The notes below the pieces were generated by a model. That model did not search any database, was not told the origin of the DNA, and was given only the letters and a program-made list of their open reading frames with translations. Made by a program: the position numbers and the translations under genes. From GWE2-40-63 sp041664345 (GTDB lineage: Bacteria; Bacteroidota; Bacteroidia; Bacteroidales; SZUA-534), in assembly GCA_041664345.1 (NCBI GenBank), contig JBAYKX010000021.1:1-64000 (forward strand): DNA of 64,000 bases, in the 5' to 3' direction. Numbering within the stretch: position 1 is the stretch's first letter; each line of letters opens with the position of its first letter. Of this stretch, positions 17,901-26,215 are shown piece by piece.

Positions 17901-19402
17901 CCATCAAAATCGAACCTGAGTTTTGGGTCAAAGGAGGAAATCCTACCCGTAAACGTTTCTTTGGTCAATGCGCCCTTAATACCAACGGAATCGATAGTTT
18001 GATTGTTGAAAGCAAAACTTTGTATCATTCCGTCAATATCTAAATGTATTCCTTGTTTATTGGAATAATAACCTTTTGTATCCAAATTAAATGATATTTC
18101 GCCTAACGATTCGCTTGGAATAATCGTTGTTAAATGCAACGGGGCTGCTTTAACGTTTCCTTCAATAAAAGTTTTTTGCTGAATGGTATCTTTTATGACG
18201 GACAAATTAGAATAAACAGCTCCTAAATTAGAAGTAATGTAACCTTGATTGTGAATTCTATCTAAAGAACCTTTTAAATATCCTTTATAGGTAATATACC
18301 CCAAATTTTTAAATGGTTCAGGAATTAAGGAGGAATCTTGTTTAAAATAGGTACCCAGAATATGAATTAGATCATTTGAACTCGTTTGTAAATTTTCTAC
18401 TTCAAAACTGTAAGTCAATTGTGAAGGTTGTGTTATGTTTCTAATTTCAAAGCTGGATTCGAGGAAGCTTGCCTTTCCCATGTTTACCTTTACTTTTTTT
18501 CCTTTTATTTTGGAGAGGTTGCCTGATAAACTACCAGATATTGATAAATACTCGTTATTACCTTTAAAGCCATGATAAAATGATGAAAAGTCATTTAAAA
18601 ACAATTTTGAGGAAACATTATTTATGTGGTAAATTGCAGGTGTTATTGAATCTTTTTTTTCAACCCAAAAACCATCTATTTTGATGGTTGAATTAGTACT
18701 CAAAATCCTTAAGTCTTCAATGGCAAGTTCCTGTTTTACCTTTTTAAAAATAAAAGCTATGTTTTGCAAATGAATTTCATTATTATACCAGAATGATAAC
18801 GTAGTTAGGTTGAAACTTTGATTGGTGGAATCAATAACTATATCTTCAACATTTGCATCAAAATCTGAAATTTGAAAGCTCTTTCCATTGGTTTCAAACA
18901 AAACAGTATTATTTAAAAAATTAAGTTCATCAAACTTTAATTCCCAGTCGAATGCACTTTTCTTTCCGGTATCCAGCCTATCAATAAGAAAAGAATAATT
19001 GTAAGTGGAATCTTTAATTTGTCTTATTTTACTGGTAACATCTTTCAGAACAATTTGATCGAGAAATAACTTTTTTTTATTGAAATTTAGCTTCTTCAAA
19101 TTACACTCTAAACGACCAATGTAAAGAAGAGTATCATGGTTTTGGTCTGCAATATAAAGTCCTTTGATTATAAAATTTCTTTTTAACCCATAAGTAATCC
19201 GGTCAATTGAAATATCGGTATTAAAATAAGTGGCTATTTTTTGGGCTGCTTTTTTTGCCAGAAGGGTTTGTATTGTTGGTGTGCGGATAGCTGTCCATAG
19301 AGTTATAGTAATTCCTGCAAGTACAAGAATGAAATAGGCTACTATTTTAGCTGTTTTTTTAATATTTTTGAGGTTTAATTTATTACAACTTATTTTTACC
19401 AA
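14966..19402 (-). CDS. tamB: Translocation and assembly module protein TamB (DUF490)
   Basis: TamB-like AsmA-superfamily proteins span the periplasm as a long beta-taco groove and help build the outer membrane by moving phospholipids or aiding protein insertion. This protein has 1478 residues, with one N-terminal membrane helix (about 17-38), a very long beta-rich middle and the conserved C-terminal TamB domain (about 1040-1450; for example FDMYGDYRINKGEFTFTLQNV and PEEEINKQVLSLLLVNKF). It is divergent from tsaD with an 86-bp gap, a pairing often seen in Bacteroidota. Length is normal for the phylum. Confidence 0.93.
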   Translation of the reverse strand: MVKISCNKLNLKNIKKTAKIVAYFILVLAGITITLWTAIRTPTIQTLLAKKAAQKIATYFNTDISIDRITYGLKRNFIIKGLYIADQNHDTLLYIGRLECNLKKLNFNKKKLFLDQIVLKDVTSKIRQIKDSTYNYSFLIDRLDTGKKSAFDWELKFDELNFLNNTVLFETNGKSFQISDFDANVEDIVIDSTNQSFNLTTLSFWYNNEIHLQNIAFIFKKVKQELAIEDLRILSTNSTIKIDGFWVEKKDSITPAIYHINNVSSKLFLNDFSSFYHGFKGNNEYLSISGSLSGNLSKIKGKKVKVNMGKASFLESSFEIRNITQPSQLTYSFEVENLQTSSNDLIHILGTYFKQDSSLIPEPFKNLGYITYKGYLKGSLDRIHNQGYITSNLGAVYSNLSVIKDTIQQKTFIEGNVKAAPLHLTTIIPSESLGEISFNLDTKGYYSNKQGIHLDIDGMIQSFAFNNQTIDSVGIKGALTKETFTGRISSFDPKLRFDFDGVLNLDTIPSYNFSMNLYSANLYALGIIKSDSTANLSMNLNANFIGNKFENTTGNIILTELYYFKDTSYFATDSITIAINLTENGRKLTFNSEYITAELEGHYNSLTLVQGVESLLNSFIPSLGIKTASKDIYNNFSFTIVANYPHPITEMFLPNYRISPGTTVTGSFNAANAFLSISCFTNKFEFHKRELDDMNLKLYTRGANLYLNLNSKKFKYFENTSLKNFLTSIKIHNDSIDINFNWNNWLHNNYSGNLNSLLTFSKHENRQKPDLKLDIFPSNIIVLDTTWYISKGYLLKDSATYIFSNVRIDNKNSNLSIDGKLSPNPNDSILFIFQNISLTHLNALINQESLLFNGNLSGKTKITDITGELHINSDFTINKLTLNNQLIGDTRFTSIWDKNEKKLKVQVISEINNITRVFIDGSVSPIKKEIDCNVQLNEQSLKILEPFLQPTFINFNGHASGLVRVYGELTNPKWEGKVYANQASLTVTPTMVNYHFSDSIVFHNHEIQFNRITAFDKDENQMVMNGTISHQKFSTFSTNLRFSTNRILGLNTKVTDNPLFYGKVYGAGYVKIYGPSDNTKIDIVATTLRNSQFFIPLEGKGDIQENGFIEFVEPYKAKKKEKKESNNYLEQESEVSIIIDLTVTPDAEVQILFDPKIGDALKANGYAHLNMESVNGGFDMYGDYRINKGEFTFTLQNVINKKFEIQSGSSVNWSGDPIDATINLDAVYKIKKASVFDLTMDEADREKKVEVDCHLKMTDKLINPTISFAVQVPANTNEAAIDQINTLPEEEINKQVLSLLLVNKFMPLYQGSYATNTSGNLTATTVSELMSNQLSKWVSQINSDFDLGFVYRPGTETTEQEYEVALSTNLWNDRLSVNSNVGYSVQQNQTTPTPKNPYTTDFQIEYKVNKKGNIRLRAFQKVNSDIEYSQAPYTQGLGIFYTEDFDNFNQLMQKIFKNEYATKPDDLEIKREEKDSLP

Positions 19403-19488
19403 CGCTTAATAGGACTGTAAAAATAGCAATTGGTAACTATAAACAGAAATGTATCTGTTTTATTTTGTTTTGTTTAGCACCTATTTTT

Positions 19489-20508
19489 ATGAGTATAACT
19501 ATTTTAGGGATTGAGTCATCTTGCGACGATACTTCGGCTTCGGTAATCAGCGATGGGGTAATACGTTCAAACTATATTGCTAATCAGGAAGTACACAAAT
19601 TGTTTGGAGGAGTAGTTCCTGAACTTGCTTCCCGGGCGCATCAGCAAAACATTATTCCCGTGGTTGATGCGGCTATTAAACAGGCAGGAATAAAACCTGA
19701 AGATATCAATGCAGTAGCATTCACACGAGGTCCGGGATTGCTTGGTTCTCTTTTGGTAGGAACATCTTTTGCAAAGGGTTTTGCCTTAGCACAAAACATT
19801 CCAATTATTGAAGTCAATCATTTGCAAGCCCATGTGTTGGTTCATTTTATAAAAGAAGATGCGATGGATTTTGACCAGCCCAGTTTTCCTTTCTTATGTT
19901 TGTTGGTTTCCGGTGGCCATACACAACTAATTATTATAAGGAATCATTTACAAATGGAAGTAATCGGTTCTACAATAGATGATGCTGCCGGAGAAGCATT
20001 TGATAAATGCGCTAAGGTAATGAATTTGCCCTATCCGGGTGGTCCAATGGTTGATAAGTTGGCGAAAATTGGTAATCCTACAAAAATTAAATTTGCCAAA
20101 CCTCGCATCGATGGCTATAATTTTAGTTTTAGCGGATTAAAAACTAGTTTTCTTTATCACATAAGAGATGAAATTAAAAACAATCCTAATTATATTGAAG
20201 ATAACAAAGCCGATTTATGTGCTTCGTTGCAATTCACTATCATTCAACTATTAATGGATAAATTAGATAGAGCAGTGAAAGAATACGGAATACGCGAAAT
20301 TGCAATAGCTGGTGGTGTATCGGCTAATTCAGGATTGCGTGATGCTTTAACCAATTATGGAATAAATAACAACATTAGAATTCATATTCCAAAATTCAGC
20401 TTTACAACCGACAATGCAGCTATGATTGCAATAACCGGATACTATAAATATTTAAGAGGTGAATTTGCCTCACAAGATATTACACCATTGGCCCGGTTTG
20501 GGATTTAA
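19489..20508 (+). CDS. tsaD: tRNA N6-adenosine threonylcarbamoyltransferase
   Basis: TsaD transfers the threonylcarbamoyl group to A37 of tRNAs that read ANN codons, together with TsaB and TsaE, in the cytoplasm. From ATG 19489 the protein has 339 residues and begins MSITILGIESSCDDTS, the standard N-terminus. Metal-binding histidines are in NHLQAH (about residue 111-115), and the nucleotide-binding segments LLVSGGHTQL and GGVSANSGLR follow. The frame also opens at a TTG at 19465, which is unlikely. It converges on cysK across a repeat array. Confidence 0.97.
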   Translation: MSITILGIESSCDDTSASVISDGVIRSNYIANQEVHKLFGGVVPELASRAHQQNIIPVVDAAIKQAGIKPEDINAVAFTRGPGLLGSLLVGTSFAKGFALAQNIPIIEVNHLQAHVLVHFIKEDAMDFDQPSFPFLCLLVSGGHTQLIIIRNHLQMEVIGSTIDDAAGEAFDKCAKVMNLPYPGGPMVDKLAKIGNPTKIKFAKPRIDGYNFSFSGLKTSFLYHIRDEIKNNPNYIEDNKADLCASLQFTIIQLLMDKLDRAVKEYGIREIAIAGGVSANSGLRDALTNYGINNNIRIHIPKFSFTTDNAAMIAITGYYKYLRGEFASQDITPLARFGI

Positions 20509-20515
20509 GCCATTT

Positions 20516-20591
20516 AATAATTAACAATTAGCAATTAACAATTAGCAATTAACAATTCAACCCGGTAACCCTGTATCCCTGTAACCATTTT
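20516..20591. repeat. Heptad array joined to an octad array between tsaD and cysK
   Basis: Six 7-mers in strict register (aataatt, aacaatt, agcaatt, aacaatt, agcaatt, aacaatt) cover 20516-20557. From 20560 the period changes to eight: acccggta, accctgta, tccctgta, accatttt. The array starts 7 bp after the tsaD stop and ends 5 bp before the cysK stop. Confidence 0.85.
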
Positions 20592-20596
20592 ATAAA

Positions 20597-21502
20597 TCAA
20601 AACAATCCTTCAATGGAAAGATAGCGTTCACCCGTATCGTAAGCAAAGGTTAATACTTTTTTACCGGCAAGCTCCGGCATTTTTTGAGCAATTGCAGCCA
20701 ACGAAGCCCCGCTTGATATGCCAACAAATAGTCCTTCTTCTGAAGCAGCCCTTCTTGCGAAATCATAAGCCTCATCTTTTCCTACTTTTATCACCCCATC
20801 GAGCAATTCAGTAAATAAATTTTTAGGAATAAAACCGGCACCAATACCTTGAATAGGATGTGGTCCTGGAGCCCCTCCGCTAATTACTGGCGACAATTCG
20901 GGTTCTACTGCAAAAACTTTTAAATTTGGAAATTTTGCTTTAAGTACCTTGGCTACTCCACTGATATGTCCACCTGTTCCAACACCTGATATTAAGTAAT
21001 CAAAGCCTTCAGGGAAATCATTAAGTATTTCCTGAGCTGTTGTTGAACTATGAATTTCAGGATTGGCACTGTTTTCGAATTGCATCGGAATCCAACCGTT
21101 TAATTCAATTTGTAGTTCTTTTGCTTTTTCAATAGCACCTTTCATACCCTTTTCTTTAGGGGTTAAAACCAATTCAGCCCCATACGCTTTTACCAAACGG
21201 CGTCGTTCCATTGACATACTTTCGGGCATTACAAGGATTAATTTATATTTTTTTACAGCAGCTACTAAAGCCAAACCTATTCCCGTATTCCCTGAAGTTG
21301 GTTCAATAATAACGGTGTCGTGTGTTAATATTCCATTTTTTTCGGCATCTTCAATCATCGAGAGCGCTATGCGGTCTTTAATACTTCCCCCTGGGTTACT
21401 TTTCTCCAATTTTATCCATACTTCAGTTTGAGTTCCAAAAAGAGTATTAATTTTTATAGTTGGGGTATTTCCTATTAATTCAAGTACATTATTTGCTTTC
21501 AT
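20597..21502 (-). CDS. cysK: Cysteine synthase (O-acetylserine sulfhydrylase)
   Basis: CysK makes cysteine from O-acetylserine and sulfide using PLP. The 301-residue protein has the PLP lysine in PGGSIKDRIA (about residue 42), the substrate loop EPTSGNTGIGLA (about 67-78) and the phosphate-binding GVGTGGHISG (about 174-183). CysM and CysK are hard to tell apart by eye; the length and the C-terminus favour the CysK type. It lies downstream of cysE on the same strand, 111 bp away across a heptad array, so both should share the cysE promoter and its leader control. Confidence 0.94.
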   Translation of the reverse strand: MKANNVLELIGNTPTIKINTLFGTQTEVWIKLEKSNPGGSIKDRIALSMIEDAEKNGILTHDTVIIEPTSGNTGIGLALVAAVKKYKLILVMPESMSMERRRLVKAYGAELVLTPKEKGMKGAIEKAKELQIELNGWIPMQFENSANPEIHSSTTAQEILNDFPEGFDYLISGVGTGGHISGVAKVLKAKFPNLKVFAVEPELSPVISGGAPGPHPIQGIGAGFIPKNLFTELLDGVIKVGKDEAYDFARRAASEEGLFVGISSGASLAAIAQKMPELAGKKVLTFAYDTGERYLSIEGLF

Positions 21503-21514
21503 ATATTTAATTGT

Positions 21515-21626
21515 TACTGGTTTCTGGTAGCTGGTTACTGGTTACTAAATTCTAAACTCTAAACTCTAATCTCTAATCTCAAGTCTCAAATCACAAATCT
21601 CATATCTCTACTCTCAAATCACAAAA
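21515..21626. repeat. Heptad array between cysE and cysK
   Basis: Sixteen 7-mers keep register from 21515 to 21626: tactggt, ttctggt, agctggt, tactggt, tactaaa, ttctaaa, ctctaaa, ctctaat (twice), ctcaagt, ctcaaat, cacaaat, ctcatat, ctctact, ctcaaat, cacaaaa. The last two units include the cysE stop codon and the codons before it. The tactggt and agctggt units recur in the array at 52392-52545. Confidence 0.85.
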
Positions 21627-22444
21627 TCAATGATATGGTCATATTCAGGGTTTTTATTTTTTACATATACCTCACTTTTATTTAATACAATGGAATAGGG
21701 TTCTACACTTTCAGTGAGCCAAACATTTCCTCCTATTATTGTATCGTGTTCAATAATTGTTTTACCTCCCAGAATAGTGGTTCCTGAGTAAATAGTAACT
21801 TTATCTTTTATTGTAGGGTGTCTTTTTTTTCCGGCTTTATCTTTTGTTACACTCAGCGCCCCTAGGGTAACTCCCTGATAAATTTTTACATGATTTCCAA
21901 TCTCAGTAGTCTCTCCAATCACTATTCCTGTTCCATGATCAATGCAAAATGATTCACCAATTTGAGCCCCGGGATGAATGTCGATACCGGTTTGTTTATG
22001 GCCATATTCAGTAAATAGTCGAGGTAACACGGGCACGTTCAGTTTATATAGCTCATGAGCGATGCGATAAATGCATACGGCATAAAATCCGGGATAACTA
22101 ACCATCACTTCTTCAATGCTTTCTGCGGCAGGGTCTCCTTCATATATTGCCGTAGCATCTTTTATCAGCAAATCATAAATTGTAGGAAAGGAATCAATAA
22201 ATTGATGCGCCAAGAGTAGAGCCTGATTTTTTTCATAGTTTATAGTTTGCAAAAGTTGGGTTACATGTTTGGTAACGCCTTCAAATTCTTTATCCAATGA
22301 AGTGCATTCTTTTCTGCTTAAAATTGGGAAAAGCAATTCAATTACATTGTTAAGTAAATCGTAGCTCGCTTTTAAAGGGGGTACTTTTCCAACAGAACTT
22401 CTCCGGTACTGCCCAATTTGGGTAAAAAAATCTTCTCTTTGCAT
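21614..22444 (-). CDS. cysE: Serine O-acetyltransferase
   Basis: CysE acetylates serine with acetyl-CoA, the committed step of cysteine synthesis. The C-terminal half is a left-handed beta-helix of hexapeptides, with the active-site histidines in IDIHPGAQIG and FCIDHGTGIVIGET (about residues 170-200) and the acetyl-CoA loop GKKRHPTIKDKVTIYSG. From ATG 22444 it has 276 residues. An in-frame ATG at 22468 lies inside the terminator hairpin loop and adds eight unconserved residues, so I prefer 22444. It is followed by cysK. A Cys-codon leader ORF and an intrinsic terminator lie directly upstream, so expression probably depends on cysteine supply. Confidence 0.95.
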   Translation of the reverse strand: MQREDFFTQIGQYRRSSVGKVPPLKASYDLLNNVIELLFPILSRKECTSLDKEFEGVTKHVTQLLQTINYEKNQALLLAHQFIDSFPTIYDLLIKDATAIYEGDPAAESIEEVMVSYPGFYAVCIYRIAHELYKLNVPVLPRLFTEYGHKQTGIDIHPGAQIGESFCIDHGTGIVIGETTEIGNHVKIYQGVTLGALSVTKDKAGKKRHPTIKDKVTIYSGTTILGGKTIIEHDTIIGGNVWLTESVEPYSIVLNKSEVYVKNKNPEYDHIIDFVI

Positions 22445-22450
22445 AGTAGT

Positions 22451-22486
22451 AAAAAAAAGCCCTTTCATCGGCGAAAGGGCTTATAT
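22451..22486 (-). terminator. Attenuator terminator directly before cysE
   Basis: On the minus strand a perfect 10-bp stem, aagccctttc (22482-22473) with gaaagggctt (22466-22457), closes a 6-base loop and is followed by a run of T down to 22451. The cysE ATG at 22444 is only six bases further on. Bases 22486-22473 can instead pair with 22542-22530 of the leader ORF (GAAA and GGGC blocks plus UAU), which would block the terminator. A terminator before the gene it precedes, with a competing pairing, is the hallmark of attenuation. Confidence 0.85.
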
Positions 22487-22516
22487 TGTTTTTAAGTGTA
22501 AAGTATTCTATCTTAA

Positions 22517-22591
22517 TCACGGAAACAAAATATGCCCATTTCTTTTGCAAATACAACAACACATTGAATTGTCATTTTGAAAGTGAATCAT
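22517..22591 (-). CDS. Cysteine-rich leader peptide upstream of cysE
   Basis: A 24-codon ORF starts at ATG 22591 and stops at TGA 22517; an inner ATG at 22564 gives the 15-residue peptide MCCCICKRNGHILFP. Four of five consecutive codons (22561-22547: TGT TGT TGT ATT TGC) specify cysteine, a rare residue. The ORF ends 34 bp before the terminator hairpin that precedes cysE. Stalling at the Cys codons would leave bases 22542-22530 free to pair with the 5' arm of the terminator, while completion of translation to the stop would mask them. This fits ribosome-mediated attenuation by cysteinyl-tRNA level. It is inference from sequence; the start codon choice is open. Confidence 0.75.
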   Translation of the reverse strand: MIHFQNDNSMCCCICKRNGHILFP

Positions 22592-22893
22592 AATTGTTAT
22601 TTGATAATTTAAGATGCAAATGTATGAATATATTAGAATTATGCAATAGTTGCTTAAAAAAATATTGAATTAGTTCAGTTTTAGTTTCAATTAATAAGTT
22701 TGTGATAAATTTTGGTGCCATGTCTGGTTCTTTTTATTTTAACATACTAACAAAAAAGAAGGCTGAATGGCATAAATAAAGTAACAATATTTTAGGCAAA
22801 GAAATAATTTATTGTATCAAATTGTGTTTAATTTGTAACTAATAACCCTGTATTCAACAAAATATAATTAATATTCAAAATTAAACCAGAGAA
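22592..22893. other. Divergent intergenic region between the cysE leader and the M16 gene
   Basis: No gene is seen in these 302 bp. They hold the cysE promoter candidate (22617-22647) and an inverted repeat at 22716-22772, in which gccat pairs with atggc outside and ttcttttt with aaaaagaa inside a long loop. The 120 bp before the M16 start are AT-rich with no full promoter match. Confidence 0.5.
22617..22647 (-). promoter_or_regulatory. Candidate Bacteroidota promoter for cysE
   Basis: On the minus strand, attg (22647-22644) is followed after 19 bases by tacatttg (22624-22617). This matches the -33 TTTG (three of four) and the -7 TAnnTTTG (complete) of the Bacteroidota primary sigma factor. 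Transcription would begin near 22610, about 20 bases before the leader ORF. Confidence 0.6.
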
Positions 22894-25712
22894 ATGATGA
22901 ACGTAAAACAATTATTTGTAATTGCATCCTTTTTATTTTTTGCAATTGGGATGAGTTTGGCTCAGGAAGCCAGTAAATTAGAAAAACTACCTCTAAATCC
23001 AAATGTACGGTACGGAAAATTAGCCAATGGATTGACCTATTATGTATTGCATAATGAAGAGCCAAAGGAACGGGCTAGTTTTTATATAGTACAAAATGTG
23101 GGAGCTATACTTGAAAATGAGGAGCAAAACGGGTTGGCTCATTTTTTAGAGCACATGGCTTTTAATGGCACAAAAAATTTTCCTGATAAAGGAATTCTAA
23201 ATTATTTGGAGAAATATGGGGTGGCTTTTGGTAGGAATATTAATGCCTATACCAATGTTGATGAAACAGTTTACAACTTGAGCAATGTGCCTACAACGAA
23301 TGAAAATTTGGTTGATTCCACCTTACTTATTCTTCACGATTGGAGCGACTTTTTATTACTTACCGATGAAGAAATAAATAACGAGCGAGGAGTAATTCAC
23401 GAAGAATGGCGCACCCGACGCTCAGGGCAAATGCGATTGTATTTAGAAACACGAAAGTATATTTTTCAAGGTTCAAAATATGCTGAACGTGACGTAATTG
23501 GTAACCTCGATGTGATTGACAAATTTGATCCTAAAGTTATCCGTGATTTTTATCATGATTATTACCGTACCGATTTACAAGCTATAATTGTAGTTGGCGA
23601 TTTGGATGCTGCAAAAATAGAGGACAAAATTAAGAATTTGTTTTCGCCAATTGCTGCCATTGAAAATCCAAAAGAGCGCAGTTATTTTGAAGTTCCCGGA
23701 AATACGGAACCAATTGTAGGCGTAATTACTGATCCGGAAGCAGGAAATATCAGCTTTTCCTATTATTGTAAACATAAAGCCACTCCATTTAATGAAAAAG
23801 ATTTGTCGTATTATAGGCAAGGATTGGTTGAACAATTGTATTCACAAATGATTGGAACTCGTTTTGAAGAAATGCTTCAAACAGGCAATCCACCCTTTAT
23901 AAATGCCTATGCAGCCTATTATAATATGGTTCGGCTAATGAATGTTTATAATGTTGGAGCAACCTTAAAAGAAGACAATATTTCAGGTGGTATTGAAGCG
24001 GCAATGATTGAAAATGAGCGTTTACGCCAATATGGTTTTGTAGGCAGTGAACTGGAGCGTGCAAAAATATCGTTACTAAGCGAATTTGAGAAAAAATTTA
24101 AAGAACGCAACAAGCTGATGAATGATCGTTTGGTGCGGGAATTACAAATGAATTATTTGATTAACGAACCTGCACCGGGCATTGAGTTAGAATATAAACT
24201 AGTACAGCAATTGCTTCCAACTATTTTAATTGACGAAGTAAATATCTTAGCAAAAGCATGGAATACCAATACCAATCAGGTATTCATCGTGTCGGGACCT
24301 GAAAAAGAAGGATTGGTATATCCCACCAAAGAGCAAATTCTTGAAATTGCCAACAAAGTAAATAAAACGGAGTTAAAACCCTACGAGGATAAAGTAATTA
24401 ATGAACCCTTAGTTTCTGTTGATTTGAAAGGTTCAAAAATTAGCAACGAAAATCCTTTGAAGGAGTTTGGAGCAACTGAATATATTTTGAAAAATGGGGT
24501 TAGAGTAGTAATGAAAACTACTGATTATAAGGAAAATGAAGTTTTAATGAATGTATTTAGTATGGGTGGAAGTTCATTATATCCAGCTAACGATTTGCCA
24601 TCGATACAAATGATAAGCAATTTTGTGGGTGCTTTTGGTTTAGGTAAATTCGACCAAATGAGTTTGCAAAAACTTTTAACCGGAAAAATTGTATCAATTT
24701 CGCCTAGCATTGGTGATTTAAGCGAAGGATTGCAAGGCAGTTCATCAATTCAGGATTTTGAAACATTATTACAACTTACTTACCTGCAATTGGAACAACC
24801 ACGATTTGATGAAGATGCTTTTAATGCACTAAAATCAAGGTATGTGGCTTATGTAGCTAATTTAGATGCCGATGTTAATAAAGCTTTTAGGGATTCAATT
24901 GCAATGGTAGGAACAAATTACAATGAACGAACGGTTTTGTTCAATTCTCAAAACATTCAAAAAATTGATTTTGAAACAATTAAACGAGTTTATAACGAAC
25001 GTTTTTCGGATGCTACCAATTTTACTTTTGTTTTTGTAGGAAATATTGATTCCGAAAAAATGAAGCCCTTGATTGAAAATATTTAGGCAGCTTGGCACCG
25101 GAGAAACGGAATGAAACGTGGAAAGACAATGGAGTAGCTTATCCAGCAAATGGCACCCAAAAACACTTTCAAAAAACCATGGAAACCCCTAAGACTTCAA
25201 TCTATGTAAAACTCCACGGCGATATGAAATACAATGCTACCAATCGCATTCTAATGGATATGGTAGCCGAACTACTCGATAAAAGATATACCGATGTAAT
25301 TCGTGAAGCAGAAGGTGGATCTTATGGTGTTTCTGTGCGAGGTAGTTTAACTCATTTTCCAAAAGAGGAATATAGTTTACTGGTAGCTTTTGATACCGAT
25401 CCGATTAAAGCCGAAAAACTGAAAGGAATTGTTTATGCTGAAATGGATTCGCTTTATCTGAAAGGAGTTCAGCCTGAAGATTTGAACGAAGCTATCAAGA
25501 ATTTCATTAAGGTTCGTCAGGAAAATCTTCGCAAAAATAACTATTGGGTAGGTGCTCTGGTTAATTATTATCAGCACAATGAAATAAATGTTATACCTGC
25601 TGCTTATGAAGACATTGTTAACGGAATTACTACGGAGCAAGTTGAAGCATTTACAAAAGAATTTATGCAGAAAGCTGGCAAATTTGAGGTGGTAATGAGT
25701 CCAGCGCAATAA
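22894..25712 (+). pseudogene. M16 family zinc metalloprotease (PqqL-like), single-base frameshift
   Basis: M16 proteases of this length are two-repeat periplasmic peptidases. Residues 1-22 form a signal peptide (cut near MSLAQE). The inverted zinc motif HxxEH appears as HFLEHMAFNG at about residues 85-94. Frame 0 stops at TAG 25084-25086 after 730 residues; the protein resumes in the -1 frame at 25080 (YLGSLAPEKRNETWKD) and runs to 25712. One missing base near 25080 explains the break, and the repaired protein of about 939 residues is normal for the family. The site is not a slippery sequence, so a mutation or a sequencing error is more likely than programmed shifting. Confidence 0.85.
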
Positions 25713-25732
25713 AATATTTCCTTTATATGTTG

Positions 25733-25763
25733 AGAGCTGCCTTTTTATTGGGCAGCTCTTTTT
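25733..25763 (+). terminator. Intrinsic terminator after the M16 gene
   Basis: A perfect 9-bp stem, agagctgcc (25733-25741) with ggcagctct (25751-25759), a 9-base loop and a run of T. Confidence 0.85.
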
Positions 25764-25800
25764 AGTTCATTAAAACCTAGCGAAATTAGTATCCAATTTG

Positions 25801-25918
25801 CAAAGGAATTAACCGCAATAATGCCATACCCCGCTAGTGTGTGATTGCATAGCGTTCTTTGTTTATTAGTAAACCCAAACGATGCAATAATGCAGGAGCA
25901 GTGTCTTAACAGTTTTCG
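25801..25918. repeat. Structured direct repeat, left flank of hicBA
   Basis: Two blocks recur on the other side of hicBA. Block b (25801-25827) matches 26566-26592; block a (25829-25901) matches 26473-26545 at roughly 87 percent by eye, with weaker similarity to about 25918. Block a can fold: gattgcat pairs with atgcaat, and inside it gttta pairs with taaac around a ttag loop. Confidence 0.85.
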
Positions 25919-25963
25919 TTCGCATAAGTATGAAATCCTCAAACAACTTTAAAAATTAAATTG

Positions 25964-25971
25964 TATTTTTG
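25964..25971 (+). promoter_or_regulatory. Candidate -7 element for hicBA
   Basis: Tatttttg matches TAnnTTTG exactly, 16 bp before the hicB ATG. No TTTG is found at the expected upstream distance, so this rests on one box. Confidence 0.35.
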
Positions 25972-25987
25972 TTAAAAAACATGTAAT

Positions 25988-26215
25988 ATGAAAAAGTCAA
26001 GCTGTTTTAATGCGCTAATTAAAGAAACTGAAGATGGATGGTTTTTTGGGCAAATTGAAGAAGTCCCCGAAGCCATGTCGCAAGGGAAAACAATTGATGA
26101 ACTATTAGAAAACCTGAATGATGCCTTAAATATGGTTTTGGAATTGAAAAGGGAAGAAACCTTAAAAAAATATTCAGGTGAAAGATATATTACCCGACAA
26201 TTAACTAGGGTATGA
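25988..26215 (+). CDS. hicB: HicB family antitoxin
   Basis: HicB proteins neutralise the HicA RNase and often repress their own operon. This 75-residue protein has the partial RNase H-like fold signature FNALIKETEDGWFFGQIEEVPEAMSQGKTIDELLENLNDAL, written here only as a region (residues 6-47). It has a short C-terminus without an obvious DNA-binding domain. The stop overlaps the hicA start by four bases (ATGA), so translation is coupled. The antitoxin comes first, the reverse of E. coli hicAB. The pair sits between structured direct repeats. Confidence 0.85.
   Translation: MKKSSCFNALIKETEDGWFFGQIEEVPEAMSQGKTIDELLENLNDALNMVLELKREETLKKYSGERYITRQLTRV

Noticed and set aside
22350..22562. 70-codon minus-strand frame overlapping the cysE start
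   Set aside because: It begins with a TTG in the leader and runs out of frame through cysE; the Cys-run ORF in another frame and the terminator explain the leader better.
25070..25092. Programmed frameshift in the M16 gene
   Set aside because: The bases gaa aat att tag contain no X XXY YYZ heptamer or long homopolymer.
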